From positions 124,001 through 188,000 of the forward strand of contig NZ_VFPE01000007.1 in the NCBI RefSeq assembly GCF_006783905.1: a DNA stretch of 64,000 nucleotides, read 5' to 3'. Position numbers and translations under genes: made by a program. Source of the stretch: Microbacterium kyungheense (GTDB taxonomy: Bacteria; Actinomycetota; Actinomycetes; Actinomycetales; Microbacteriaceae). The notes beneath the pieces are model-generated. The model had not been told where the DNA came from and ran no database searches. It saw only the letters and a program-made list of their open reading frames with translations. Below are positions 36,499-44,169 of this stretch, piece after piece (the stretch's first letter is position 1; each line of letters starts with the position of its first letter).

Positions 36499-37570
36499 CC
36501 GCCCGAGCACCACCCTCATCGAGTCGACTTGGCGTATATGTACGCGACACGCCGGCGTGTCGCGTACATATACGCCAAGTCACCCAGGGAAGCCAGGTCG
36601 GCGCGGCGCAGGTGACACGCGAGCGAGCGACGAGCAGCACCAGCGCGCCGGGCGCGACGGCGAGCAGTGCGAGCACCCCGAAGGCGGTCGACGTGGCGAC
36701 CCCTGTCGCGCCGCCGAGGCCGGCCACGGCGAAGGCGGCGCCGGCCGCCGCCTCGCGCGGGCCCCAGCCGCCGACGTTGATCGGAAGAGCGGATGCCGCC
36801 AGCACGACGAGTGCGGCCGCCACGAGTCCGCCGGGATCGGCGGCGACGCCGGTGGCGAGCCCCGCGACGACGAACAACGACACGTGCGCCCCGACCACGA
36901 CGGCCGAGGCCAGCACGATCGCCACCAGCGCCGACGGGCGCACGAGCAGCGGTCGCAGCATCCCGAACTCCCGCTGCAGCACGCGGCGCGACCGCGGCAC
37001 GGCCGCCGCGACGCCGACGGCGAGGACCGCCGCGCCGGTGAGCACGCCCGCGCCCCACGCGACCGGGGCGAGAGGCGAGCCCCAGGCCGAGTGCGCGGCC
37101 GCGAGCGGCAGCAGCACGGCCAGCGTCAGCGTGACCTGCACCATCTGCCCGAACACGCGCTCGGCGGCCACGGCGCGCGCGGCGGATCCGATCCGCTCGT
37201 GCGGGTGCCCGTGCGCGTACGCGCGATGGACGTCGCCGACGACCCCGCCGGGCAGCACGGCGTTGAGGAACTGGGAGCGGTAGTAGGCCGCGAGCGCCTC
37301 GTGCCAGGGCAGCGGCAGCCCGAAGCCGCCGGCGACGACGCGCCAGCGCCAGGCTGCGGCGGCGGTGGCGACCGCGATGAGCGCGAATGCGGCGGCGATG
37401 GCGGGCGGCGAGATCGCCGCGATGCCGTGCAGGAACGGTCCGACGCCGACGACGAGGGCGGTCGCGACGACGACGGCGATGCCCCCGCCGACCCGCACGG
37501 CCCTGCGCACAGCGGGCAGCGTCGCCGCCCGCCGGGCGGCGGGCACCGCGACGGCCGTCAGCGCGGCCAT
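36491..37570 (-). CDS. LPG-synthase-like (UPF0104) membrane protein
   Basis: A 359-aa integral membrane protein with about eight hydrophobic segments, of the lysylphosphatidylglycerol synthase transmembrane/flippase family. The block YRSQFLNAVLPGGVVGDVHRAY is characteristic. It may move a glycolipid across the membrane. The last 30 or so residues, after LLVARSR, are encoded by a perfect 56-bp palindrome and its flanks and do not look like a normal family end. The gene overlaps the methyltransferase by 13 bases. Confidence 0.87.
   Translation of the reverse strand: MAALTAVAVPAARRAATLPAVRRAVRVGGGIAVVVATALVVGVGPFLHGIAAISPPAIAAAFALIAVATAAAAWRWRVVAGGFGLPLPWHEALAAYYRSQFLNAVLPGGVVGDVHRAYAHGHPHERIGSAARAVAAERVFGQMVQVTLTLAVLLPLAAAHSAWGSPLAPVAWGAGVLTGAAVLAVGVAAAVPRSRRVLQREFGMLRPLLVRPSALVAIVLASAVVVGAHVSLFVVAGLATGVAADPGGLVAAALVVLAASALPINVGGWGPREAAAGAAFAVAGLGGATGVATSTAFGVLALLAVAPGALVLLVARSRVTCAAPTWLPWVTWRICTRHAGVSRTYTPSRLDEGGARADD
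36526..36581. repeat. Perfect 56-bp palindrome
   Basis: Two 28-base arms meet at GCC|GGC with no loop. The arms start GACTTGGCGTATATGTACGC and are unusually AT-rich for this genome. It lies inside the 3' end of the flippase-like gene, 28 bases before the RibD-like start. It may be an intra-operon attenuator or a small mobile palindrome. Confidence 0.95.
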
Positions 37571-38373
37571 GCCAACACGTCCTCGTGGCCGACGACGACA
37601 GAGAGGGCGCCGTCGGCGACCTGCGCACGGCGCTGGTCGAGGTAGCCGGCCGCGTCGGCGCCGAGCTCCGGACGCTGCGCGACGGCGGCGCCCACCCATC
37701 CGTCGAGCCACTCCAGGACCAGCTCGGCATCGGCGGGGCCGAGTCGCCACGGGGTGGCCTCGCGGCGCACCTGCCAGCCGGCGTCGGCGAACAGCGCCGC
37801 GACCACGGCGGCTGCGTCGGGTCCGAGCAGCCGCCGTCCGTGCGCCTTGCGCCGCTGATGCGCGTTGAATGCTCGTCCGATCACGGCGTCCGCGGGGTGC
37901 GGCGGGTCGAGCTCCACCTCGCCGGTGACCGACAGCGCGAACAGCGCCGGAGTGCCCGCGTCGACGCAGGCCGCCACGATCCGCCGCGCCTCGGCGCGCG
38001 TGATGACGTCGAGGAGAGCGGATGCCGTCACGCCCGCCGCCCCGCGGAACACCCCGGGATGCAGCGCATCGAGGTGCGCCACCACGGTCTGCGCGGCGAC
38101 CGGTCGACCGGCATCGTCGACGGCCGACCGGAGATCGAGCTGGTCCAGGATGCCCGCATCGCCGTCGTGCAGCACCCACTGCTGGGGTCCGGCGAGGCGG
38201 GGTGCGAGCCAGCGGGTCATGCCGCCGGTGCCTGCCCCGAGATCGTGCAGGACGACCGGGGCGGGCGGCAGGAGCGCGGCGAGCGCGGCCGCGAGCCCGA
38301 CGGAGCGGGCGGCGTCGTCGGCGCCGGCACGCAGCGCGAGCCACGAAGGCGCTGCCGTCGAAATCGTGGTCAT
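37558..38373 (-). CDS. SAM-dependent class I methyltransferase
   Basis: A 271-aa methyltransferase. The SAM-binding motif I is VVLHDLGAGTGGMTRWLAPR (about residues 40-59), followed by WVLHDGDAGILDQL at motif II. The ATG overlaps the glycosyltransferase stop as ATGA. The substrate is unknown; the neighbours suggest a glycolipid or pterin-linked product. Confidence 0.87.
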   Translation of the reverse strand: MTTISTAAPSWLALRAGADDAARSVGLAAALAALLPPAPVVLHDLGAGTGGMTRWLAPRLAGPQQWVLHDGDAGILDQLDLRSAVDDAGRPVAAQTVVAHLDALHPGVFRGAAGVTASALLDVITRAEARRIVAACVDAGTPALFALSVTGEVELDPPHPADAVIGRAFNAHQRRKAHGRRLLGPDAAAVVAALFADAGWQVRREATPWRLGPADAELVLEWLDGWVGAAVAQRPELGADAAGYLDQRRAQVADGALSVVVGHEDVLAWPR

Positions 38374-39503
38374 GTCGCCTCCAGCGCGGCCGCCACTGCA
38401 GCCGCCGTGTCGTCCCACGACGGCAGCGCCGCACGCGCGGCGCGCGCACCGTGGCGCAGTCCGCGCCGCACGTCCGGATCGGTCAGCCACTCCCGCAGGG
38501 CGGCGGCGAGCGCCGCGGGATCCTCCGGCGTCACGAGCATCGCCCCGCCTCGTGAGACCGTGTCGCGGATCCCCCCGACGTCGGCCGCGACGACGGGTAT
38601 GCCGCGTGCCTGCGCCTCGGCGATCGCCATGCCCGCGCTCTCGACCCTCGACGGGGCCACGAGCAGCCCGCAGCGCTCGTACTCCGCGTCGAGGGCCACG
38701 CGCCCGAGCACGCCGGTGAACCTCACGCGGCCGCCGAGCGCGGCCGCGTCGCGCCGCAGCCCGGACGCGAACTCCGGCGAGGTGTCGGTCGACCCGGCGA
38801 TGGTGCACGCCCAGCCCTGGTCGGGCAGCCGGGCGAGCGCCGCGAGCAGCACATCCTGACCCTTGTGCGGCGCGACCACCCCCACGCACAGCAGCTGCCC
38901 GTCGGCCCGGACCGACGGGGCCCGCTCCCCCGAACCGGGTAGGGATGCCGCCACTCCGGGTGCCGCGACGCTCACGCGGCCGGCGTCCACCAGTCCGCGG
39001 CGTTCGAACTCCCGTGCCGTCCACGCGCTCGTCGCGACGACGCGGTGCGCTGCGGACAGCATGCGACGCTCGGCATCGACCTGCGCGGGCGTCGCGTCGG
39101 GGAAGGCGGCGACCACCATGTGCGTGAGCACGACCACGCGCAGGCGGTCGGCCGCAGCGCGGAACTCCTCCGGCGCCCCTGCGGCGACGAGCCCGTCGAC
39201 GAGCACAGTGGTTCCGTCGGGCAGCTCATCGAGGAGGGTCCCCGCGTCCCCTCCCCTCGCCGCTGGCGCGTCGAGCGGAGCCTCCGGCCGCGTGGGCCCA
39301 GCCGCACCAACCGCATCCCGCACCTCCACCGTGTCCACGGACCAGCCGTGCGCGCCCAGACGGTCGCGCACGTGCTGGTCGTAGACGTTGCCGCCGCTCA
39401 CGCGGAGCGGATCGTCGACACCCTCGGGCACGAGGAACGTCACGGAGCGCTGCGTCGCGGAAGCCGCGACGACCGGGGGCTCGTCCACCGACGCGACGGT
39501 CAC
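38370..39503 (-). CDS. Glycosyltransferase family 4-like protein
   Basis: A 377-aa GT-B glycosyltransferase. The C-terminal donor domain has LLCVGVVAPHKGQDVLLAAL and the E-x7-E-like VAPSRVESAGMAIAEAQARG. The N-terminal acceptor half has GGNVYDQHVRDRLGAHGW. The GTG at 39503 overlaps the preceding stop as GTGA. Residues about 67-89 are encoded by a copy of the 66-bp palindrome, read in the opposite orientation from copies A and B. Confidence 0.88.
   Translation of the reverse strand: MTVASVDEPPVVAASATQRSVTFLVPEGVDDPLRVSGGNVYDQHVRDRLGAHGWSVDTVEVRDAVGAAGPTRPEAPLDAPAARGGDAGTLLDELPDGTTVLVDGLVAAGAPEEFRAAADRLRVVVLTHMVVAAFPDATPAQVDAERRMLSAAHRVVATSAWTAREFERRGLVDAGRVSVAAPGVAASLPGSGERAPSVRADGQLLCVGVVAPHKGQDVLLAALARLPDQGWACTIAGSTDTSPEFASGLRRDAAALGGRVRFTGVLGRVALDAEYERCGLLVAPSRVESAGMAIAEAQARGIPVVAADVGGIRDTVSRGGAMLVTPEDPAALAAALREWLTDPDVRRGLRHGARAARAALPSWDDTAAAVAAALEAT
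39238..39303 (+). repeat. 66-bp in-frame palindromic element, copy C
   Basis: Its reverse complement matches copies A and B, with about six differences. The element's forward orientation is the coding one here, so it gives AGPTRPEAPLDA... instead of VPTA(P/S)PLAADASS. There is no stop codon and no frame change. Confidence 0.88.
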
Positions 39504-39895
39504 AGCGCGACCTCGTAGGAGGCCCACGCGATATGAGACTCGTGCAGCGTCACGGCGATCCCCGTCAGCGCGGCAGCTCCGAATGCGCCGTCCCGCACGC
39601 GCGCCGCAAGGCGGTCGCCGATCACCTGGCACAGCCGCTCCGTCGTGGTGTTGACGCCCTGCAGGTCGGGCTCGTCGTCGAGGTTGCGGTACGACAGTGC
39701 GCCGACGATCGCCCGCACCTCATCGGACGCCTTCCCGATGTCGACGACGACGCCATGCTCGTCGAGGACGTCGGCGCGGAAGGCCGCGTCGACGACGTAC
39801 GTCGCGCCGTGCAGACGCTGCGCCGGGCCGAAGAACTTGCCGCGCAGGCTGTGGGCGATCATCAGGTGGTCGCGGACCGTCACCGTGAACGTCAC
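39500..39895 (-). CDS. 6-pyruvoyl-tetrahydropterin synthase / QueD-like protein
   Basis: A 131-aa T-fold protein. It has RDHLMIAHSLRG, where the metal-binding histidine normally sits, FGPAQRLHGATYVVDA (an H in the usual GHNY/LHGATY position), VVVDIG, and the C-terminal HESHIAWASY. It should act on a dihydroneopterin-triphosphate-like substrate. This short actinobacterial form lacks some of the QueD cysteine motif, so queuosine synthesis is not implied. The GTG at 39895 overlaps the dehydrogenase stop as GTGA and homologues start here. Confidence 0.85.
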   Translation of the reverse strand: MTFTVTVRDHLMIAHSLRGKFFGPAQRLHGATYVVDAAFRADVLDEHGVVVDIGKASDEVRAIVGALSYRNLDDEPDLQGVNTTTERLCQVIGDRLAARVRDGAFGAAALTGIAVTLHESHIAWASYEVAL

Positions 39896-40884
39896 TTCGT
39901 GCTCCAGTCGATCGTCTCGCACAGGTCACCGGCCGTGCCGTCGGCGAGCGCAGCCGTGATGTCGGGCAGCCGCCGCCACGACGACGTGCCGCCGAGCAGC
40001 AGATCGAACGCCGGGTCTTCGAGCAGGCCCAGCGCCAGCATCAGCCGCTCCCGGGTCGTGCGGCGCGAGCGTCGGCTCGTCGCGACCGCTCCGACCTGGC
40101 TCGACCTGATCGTCAGGCGTCGCGAATGGAAGTCGCCGCCGAGCTCCAGCGGCACGGTGCGGCCGCCGTACCAGCTCGCCACGACGACCTCGCCGTCGGT
40201 GGGCGCGAGGCGCAGCGCGAGCTGCAGGCCCGCACCGTTGCCGCTCGCCTCGATCACGACATCCGCCGAGGGCACGTCGATGTCGTGCGATCCGTCCGGG
40301 GCGAGCGAGAAGCGAGCCCCGAGCCGCTCGACCACGACCCGCTTCGACGGATCCACGTCGATGACCGTGACATCGGAGCCCGGGATGCCGGCGGCCAGCC
40401 TCGCGACGGCGCACCCGATCATGCCCGCCCCGACGATCACGACGCGGTCGCCGACGGCAGGCGAGGCATCCCACAGCACGTTGACGGCGGTCTCGACGGC
40501 GCCGGCGAGCACGGCGCGACGCGCGGGCACCCCTGCCGGGACGGGCACGAGCACGTCCACCGGGGCGACGAATCGCGACTGGTGCGGGAACAGCGAGAAC
40601 ACCGTGCCGCCGCGCAGCGCCGGCGGCCCGTCCTCGACGACGCCCACGTTGAGGTACCCGTACTTCACGGGGAACGGGAAGTCGCCGTCCTGGAACGGCG
40701 CACGCATGCGCTCGCGCTCGGAGGTCGGCACCGACCCGCGGGCGATGAGCGACTCCGTTCCGCGGCTGACCCCGCTCCACAGGGTGCGCACCCGCGCCTC
40801 GCCATCGTCCGGGTCGGGCAGCGGTTCCGAGCGGAACTCGCCCCAGCCCGGGCCGACGGTCCACCATGCGGTCGCGGCATCCAT
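39892..40884 (-). CDS. Zinc-type alcohol dehydrogenase family protein
   Basis: A 330-aa medium-chain dehydrogenase/reductase. It has SGVSRGTESLIARG near the N-terminus, the NAD(P)-binding motif RVVIVGAGMIGCAVARLAAG, and GKYGYLNVG-like KYGYLNVGVVEDG. It heads the seven-gene overlapped cluster and is divergent from the CDP-alcohol phosphatidyltransferase. The structural zinc cysteines are not seen. The start at 40884 is followed closely by the sequence expected for the family; a little upstream coding sequence cannot be excluded. Confidence 0.85.
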   Translation of the reverse strand: MDAATAWWTVGPGWGEFRSEPLPDPDDGEARVRTLWSGVSRGTESLIARGSVPTSERERMRAPFQDGDFPFPVKYGYLNVGVVEDGPPALRGGTVFSLFPHQSRFVAPVDVLVPVPAGVPARRAVLAGAVETAVNVLWDASPAVGDRVVIVGAGMIGCAVARLAAGIPGSDVTVIDVDPSKRVVVERLGARFSLAPDGSHDIDVPSADVVIEASGNGAGLQLALRLAPTDGEVVVASWYGGRTVPLELGGDFHSRRLTIRSSQVGAVATSRRSRRTTRERLMLALGLLEDPAFDLLLGGTSSWRRLPDITAALADGTAGDLCETIDWSTK

Positions 40885-40973
40885 CCCCTCAGCATGAACC
40901 GATTCCGCGTGAACCGAAACGGGCTTCCGCGTCGTGTCATCTCTGACGACCATGAAGGGAACACGGAGCACCC

Positions 40974-41762
40974 ATGCCAAAAGTTCAGTCGTCCCCCGCG
41001 CCGTCGGCCGCGTGGACCCGCCCCTGGTGGTGGGCGGCAGGCGGCGTCGCGATGCTGGCTGCCGTCGGCGCAGTCGCCCCGCTGACGCTCCTGGCGTGGG
41101 CCGCCGGGGTCGCCTATCTGGTCGTCTCATCACTGCTCATGTCGCTCGGGCTGCGGCGGCGAGGCGAGACGCGATTCGGCGCCGCCAACGCCGTGACCGC
41201 CTCGCGCTCGGCACTCGTCGGGGTCGCCACCGCCCTCGTCGTCTCCGCGTTCGCGGACGGGGGCGACACCGGTCTGCTCGTGACGATCGTCGCCGTCGCC
41301 TTGGCACTGGACGGCGTCGACGGCTATGTCGCTCGGCGCACCGGCAGCGTGAGCGAGCTCGGCGGCCGCTTCGACATGGAGGTCGACGCGTTCCTGCTGC
41401 TGGTGCTGAGCGTGCACGACGCGAGGTTCGTGGGGTGGTGGGTGCTGTCGATCGGGCTCATGCGGTACGCATTCGTCGCCGCCGCCTGGCTGTGGCCGTT
41501 CTTCGCGCGCACCCTGCCCTACCGCTACTGGCGCAAGGTCGTGACCGCCGCCTGCGGTGTCGCACTCACCGTGGTCGCCGCCCAGCTGCTGCCGGCGGTC
41601 GCGAACGTGGTCCTGGCGGCGGCGGCGCTCGCGCTGCTCGTCGAATCGTTCGGCCGCGACGTGCTCTGGCTCGTCAGGATGAACCGCACGAGCGCGGATC
41701 TCGTGTCACCCGAGAACGCCCCCGCACGTGAGCCACGCGGGGCTCGAGACGAAAGCAGGTAG
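40974..41762 (+). CDS. CDP-alcohol phosphatidyltransferase
   Basis: A 262-aa membrane enzyme with about six hydrophobic segments. It has the complete CDP-AP motif D116-G117-x2-A120-R121-x8-G130-x3-D134-x3-D138. It transfers a phosphatidyl or phospho-alcohol group from a CDP carrier to an alcohol, building a polar-lipid headgroup. It is divergent from, and probably works with, the pterin/glycolipid cluster. The ATG at 40974 lacks a strong ribosome site (ACGGAG nearby). Confidence 0.92.
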   Translation: MPKVQSSPAPSAAWTRPWWWAAGGVAMLAAVGAVAPLTLLAWAAGVAYLVVSSLLMSLGLRRRGETRFGAANAVTASRSALVGVATALVVSAFADGGDTGLLVTIVAVALALDGVDGYVARRTGSVSELGGRFDMEVDAFLLLVLSVHDARFVGWWVLSIGLMRYAFVAAAWLWPFFARTLPYRYWRKVVTAACGVALTVVAAQLLPAVANVVLAAAALALLVESFGRDVLWLVRMNRTSADLVSPENAPAREPRGARDESR

Positions 41763-41766
41763 GACG

Positions 41767-42168
41767 ATGGCGCCCCAGACCACCACCGCGCTCCGGGTCA
41801 TGCGGATCCTCAGCGCGCTCGCTCTGCTCGCGGCAGGCGGCATCCATCTGTATCTCGTGTTCAACGGCGTCGGCGGCATCCTCGGCGTGATGTTCGGGCT
41901 CAACGCCGTGGGGGCGCTCGTCCTGGCGGTGGGCATGCTGTTCCTGCGCGGACGACTGCTGCAACTGGCCACCGTGCTGAGCCTGCTGTTCCTCATCGCG
42001 ACGCTGGGCGCGCTGATCCTCGCGCTCACCGTCGGGCTGTTCGGGATCACCGAGACCTGGGACTTCATGCTCGTCCCCGAGACCGTGATCGTCGAGTCGA
42101 TCGGCATCGTGCTGCTGGCGGTGACCACGGTGATGGTGCTGCGCCCCACGCCTGTCACGGCGAGATAG
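41767..42168 (+). CDS. Small four-helix membrane protein
   Basis: A 133-aa protein made almost entirely of four hydrophobic segments (about residues 12-32, 35-58, 65-90, 105-126). It starts 5 bases after the phosphatidyltransferase stop, with a GGTAGG site, so it is probably in the same transcript. There is no recognised family. Confidence 0.75.
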   Translation: MAPQTTTALRVMRILSALALLAAGGIHLYLVFNGVGGILGVMFGLNAVGALVLAVGMLFLRGRLLQLATVLSLLFLIATLGALILALTVGLFGITETWDFMLVPETVIVESIGIVLLAVTTVMVLRPTPVTAR

Positions 42169-42250
42169 CACCGCCCTCCGAGACGGTCAACCCCTGCGCC
42201 GCCGACCCGCCCGCGCCCTAGCGTGGGAGCAGACGAAGGAGGCGAACACC

Positions 42251-42811
42251 ATGACCGACGAGAACCTGGATGCCGCCGACACGGCCGGCTACGTGCCCAC
42301 CACCACCCACAGCGAATGGGGTGCGGGCCATCCGCGGCTCATCGTCTCGGGTGCCGACCACTTCGAGTTCCCGCTGGACGGCGAGCGGTTCACGATCGGG
42401 TCGGGGTCCGACGCGGATCTGCTCGTCGCAGGCACCCAGCCCGTGCATGCCGAGATCCGTCACGACGACCGTGACGAATACCTCCTGCTGACGTACGCGG
42501 AGGCCGAGACGAACACCACGCCGGAGCCACGGAAGTCGCTCGACGGAGCCCAGTCGATCATTCTGCGCTCGGGCGCGCAGTTCCGGATGGGCCAGTGGCG
42601 GTTCACCTTCGCCCGCGACGAGTACGCCGACCACGGACGCCCGTTCGGCGGGCGCGAAGGCGGCGAGCTCGAGGACCAGCCCGTGCAGCCGCCGCGCCCG
42701 GACTACTCGGAACGCGGCGAAGGCACGGTGCCGACCGAAGAGGCGGCCGAGTCGGCGCCGAGCCCCGGCGACACGGGCGAGGCTCGGGACGTCAAGCCCG
42801 ACCGGGCGTGA
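42251..42811 (+). CDS. FHA-domain-like protein
   Basis: A 186-aa cytoplasmic protein. The central part has FTIGSGSDADLLVAGTQPVHAEIRHDDRDEYLLL, which matches the forkhead-associated fold (glycine-rich strand turn, then a histidine in the place of the usual S-R-x-H-A loop). The C-terminal third is acidic and disordered. FHA domains bind phosphothreonine peptides; the standard arginine before the loop is missing, so binding may differ. It has an excellent GAAGGAGG site. Confidence 0.78.
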   Translation: MTDENLDAADTAGYVPTTTHSEWGAGHPRLIVSGADHFEFPLDGERFTIGSGSDADLLVAGTQPVHAEIRHDDRDEYLLLTYAEAETNTTPEPRKSLDGAQSIILRSGAQFRMGQWRFTFARDEYADHGRPFGGREGGELEDQPVQPPRPDYSERGEGTVPTEEAAESAPSPGDTGEARDVKPDRA

Positions 42812-42829
42812 CGTCCCACAGGCCGTCGA

Positions 42830-43147
42830 TCAGCTGCCCCCGCCGGGTTCGAGCAGCTCGTCGACGAGCAGGATGCCGCCCGTCGTGTTCGCGGAGTGCG
42901 CGAGCTTGTCGATCCACTCCCGGCTGAGTTCCGGCGGCTCCGCATCGTCGAAGACGAACATGAGCGGAATCGAGGGGTGCAGCCAGATCGTCGAGCGGCC
43001 CCCCGGCTCGTCGTCGCCGTGTCGCCACGAGAGCGTGAAGCTCTCGTTGCGGCGCAGCTTGGTCGCGATCACCACCTTGAGGTGGGCGAGCGCGCGATCC
43101 TCGATGTGGATCGGCACGTCGTGCGCGCCGTAGTAGAGGGTTCCCAC
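42830..43147 (-). CDS. DUF7882-like small protein
   Basis: A 105-aa protein starting VGTLYYGAHDVPIHIEDR. It has a LAHLKVVIATKLRRNESFTLSW core and STIWLHPSIPLMFVFDDAE. It belongs to a small Microbacteriaceae family that is sometimes mislabelled as an ATP-dependent DNA ligase; it has none of the ligase motifs. The GTG at 43147 is chosen because homologues begin there. Confidence 0.75.
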   Translation of the reverse strand: MGTLYYGAHDVPIHIEDRALAHLKVVIATKLRRNESFTLSWRHGDDEPGGRSTIWLHPSIPLMFVFDDAEPPELSREWIDKLAHSANTTGGILLVDELLEPGGGS

Positions 43148-43181
43148 ACGAGGGACGCTACTCCGTTCAGGCTCTGCGAAG

Positions 43182-43289
43182 TCATGTGTGTTTGTCCTCG
43201 CGGTCGTCCCGTTCGCCCGTGGACGGCTCGAACGGCGCCGTGGTCGCCGGCGCGTCCTCATGCTCGTGTCGGTGCTCTGATCTCTCCAT
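43182..43289 (-). CDS. Possible 35-aa peptide coupled to ppk2
   Basis: ATG at 43289 overlaps the PPK2 stop as TGATG. The product is very polar and histidine/acid-rich (MERSEHRHEHEDAPATTAPF...DDREDKHT). No family is recognised. The overlap makes re-initiation after PPK2 plausible, but composition alone does not prove a gene. Confidence 0.35.
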   Translation of the reverse strand: MERSEHRHEHEDAPATTAPFEPSTGERDDREDKHT

Positions 43290-44155
43290 CAGGAGGCCTT
43301 CTTCTTCGCGGTGCGGCGCTTCTTCGAGGGGTCGCGGGCGAGATCGGACGCGATGTCGGGGACGTAGTTGAACAGGTCGGCGGAGGGCCGTTCGTAGTCG
43401 TCGGCCTTCGGCCGGTCAGGCAGCGACACCTCCTCCAGTTCGACCCTGCCGTGGGGAATGCGGCTGAGCAGATGGCTCATCACGTTCAGGCGAGCGCTGC
43501 GTTTGTCGTCGCTCTCCACGGTCCACCACGGCGACTCTGCCGTGTCCGTCGCGGCGAACATGTCGTCCTTGGCGCGCGAATAGTCCTCCCACCGGAGGAT
43601 CGACTCGAGATCCGTCGGTGACAGCTTCCACCGGCGCATCGGATCGCCGACCCGGGAAGCGAAGCGCGCCTGCTGTTCGCGGTCCGAGACCGAGAACCAG
43701 TACTTGATGAGGATGATCCCGTCTTCGATGAGCAGATTCTCCACGATCGGGACCTGGCGCAGGAATTCCTGGTACTCCTCGTCGGAGCAGTACCCCATGA
43801 CATGCTCGACCCCTGCCCTGTTGTACCAAGAGCGATCCATCAGCACGATCTCGCCCGCAGTCGGCAGATGCTCGATGTATCGCTGGAAGTACCACTGTCC
43901 GCGTTCCTTCTTCGACGGCTTCTGCAACGCGACCACGCGCGCGTGCCGGGGATTCAGGTACTCCATCACTCGCTTGATGGCGCCCCCCTTGCCCGCTGCG
44001 TCGCGACCTTCGAAGATCACGAGCACCCGCTCCCCCGACGACGCCACCCACTGCTGCAGCTCGACCAGCTCGGTCTGCAGCCGCTTCAGCTCCGCCTTGT
44101 ACGGGCGCTTCTTGAGCCGCGTCACGGACGACTTCTCCACGTTCTTCTCCGACAT
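43289..44155 (-). CDS. ppk2: Polyphosphate kinase 2
   Basis: A 288-aa PPK2 enzyme. It has Walker A GRDAAGKGG (residues about 50-57), Walker B-like LMDRSWYNRAG (about 105-115), and the lid-region FLRQVPIVENLL. It transfers phosphate between polyphosphate and nucleoside di- or monophosphates. One PPK2 domain is present, so it is class I or III; the direction of the reaction cannot be read. The ATG at 44155 is preferred to upstream starts. The DUF1206 gene lies 14 bases upstream. Confidence 0.93.
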   Translation of the reverse strand: MSEKNVEKSSVTRLKKRPYKAELKRLQTELVELQQWVASSGERVLVIFEGRDAAGKGGAIKRVMEYLNPRHARVVALQKPSKKERGQWYFQRYIEHLPTAGEIVLMDRSWYNRAGVEHVMGYCSDEEYQEFLRQVPIVENLLIEDGIILIKYWFSVSDREQQARFASRVGDPMRRWKLSPTDLESILRWEDYSRAKDDMFAATDTAESPWWTVESDDKRSARLNVMSHLLSRIPHGRVELEEVSLPDRPKADDYERPSADLFNYVPDIASDLARDPSKKRRTAKKKAS

Positions 44156-44169
44156 CGCTGCACCGCGCG

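Noticed and set aside
36516..37730. Alternative minus frame across the flippase gene
   Set aside because: It is arginine-rich with no membrane helices. The chosen frame has the YRSQFLNAVLPGG family motif and a sensible start.
40893..40920. Two TGAACCG half-sites between the dehydrogenase and phosphatidyltransferase, resembling the 26-bp array
   Set aside because: They are direct, not inverted, and lack the GTTCA half. Two short matches are expected by chance.
42830..43147. Annotation as ATP-dependent DNA ligase, sometimes given to this family
   Set aside because: At 105 aa it has no ligase lysine motif or nucleotidyl domain.
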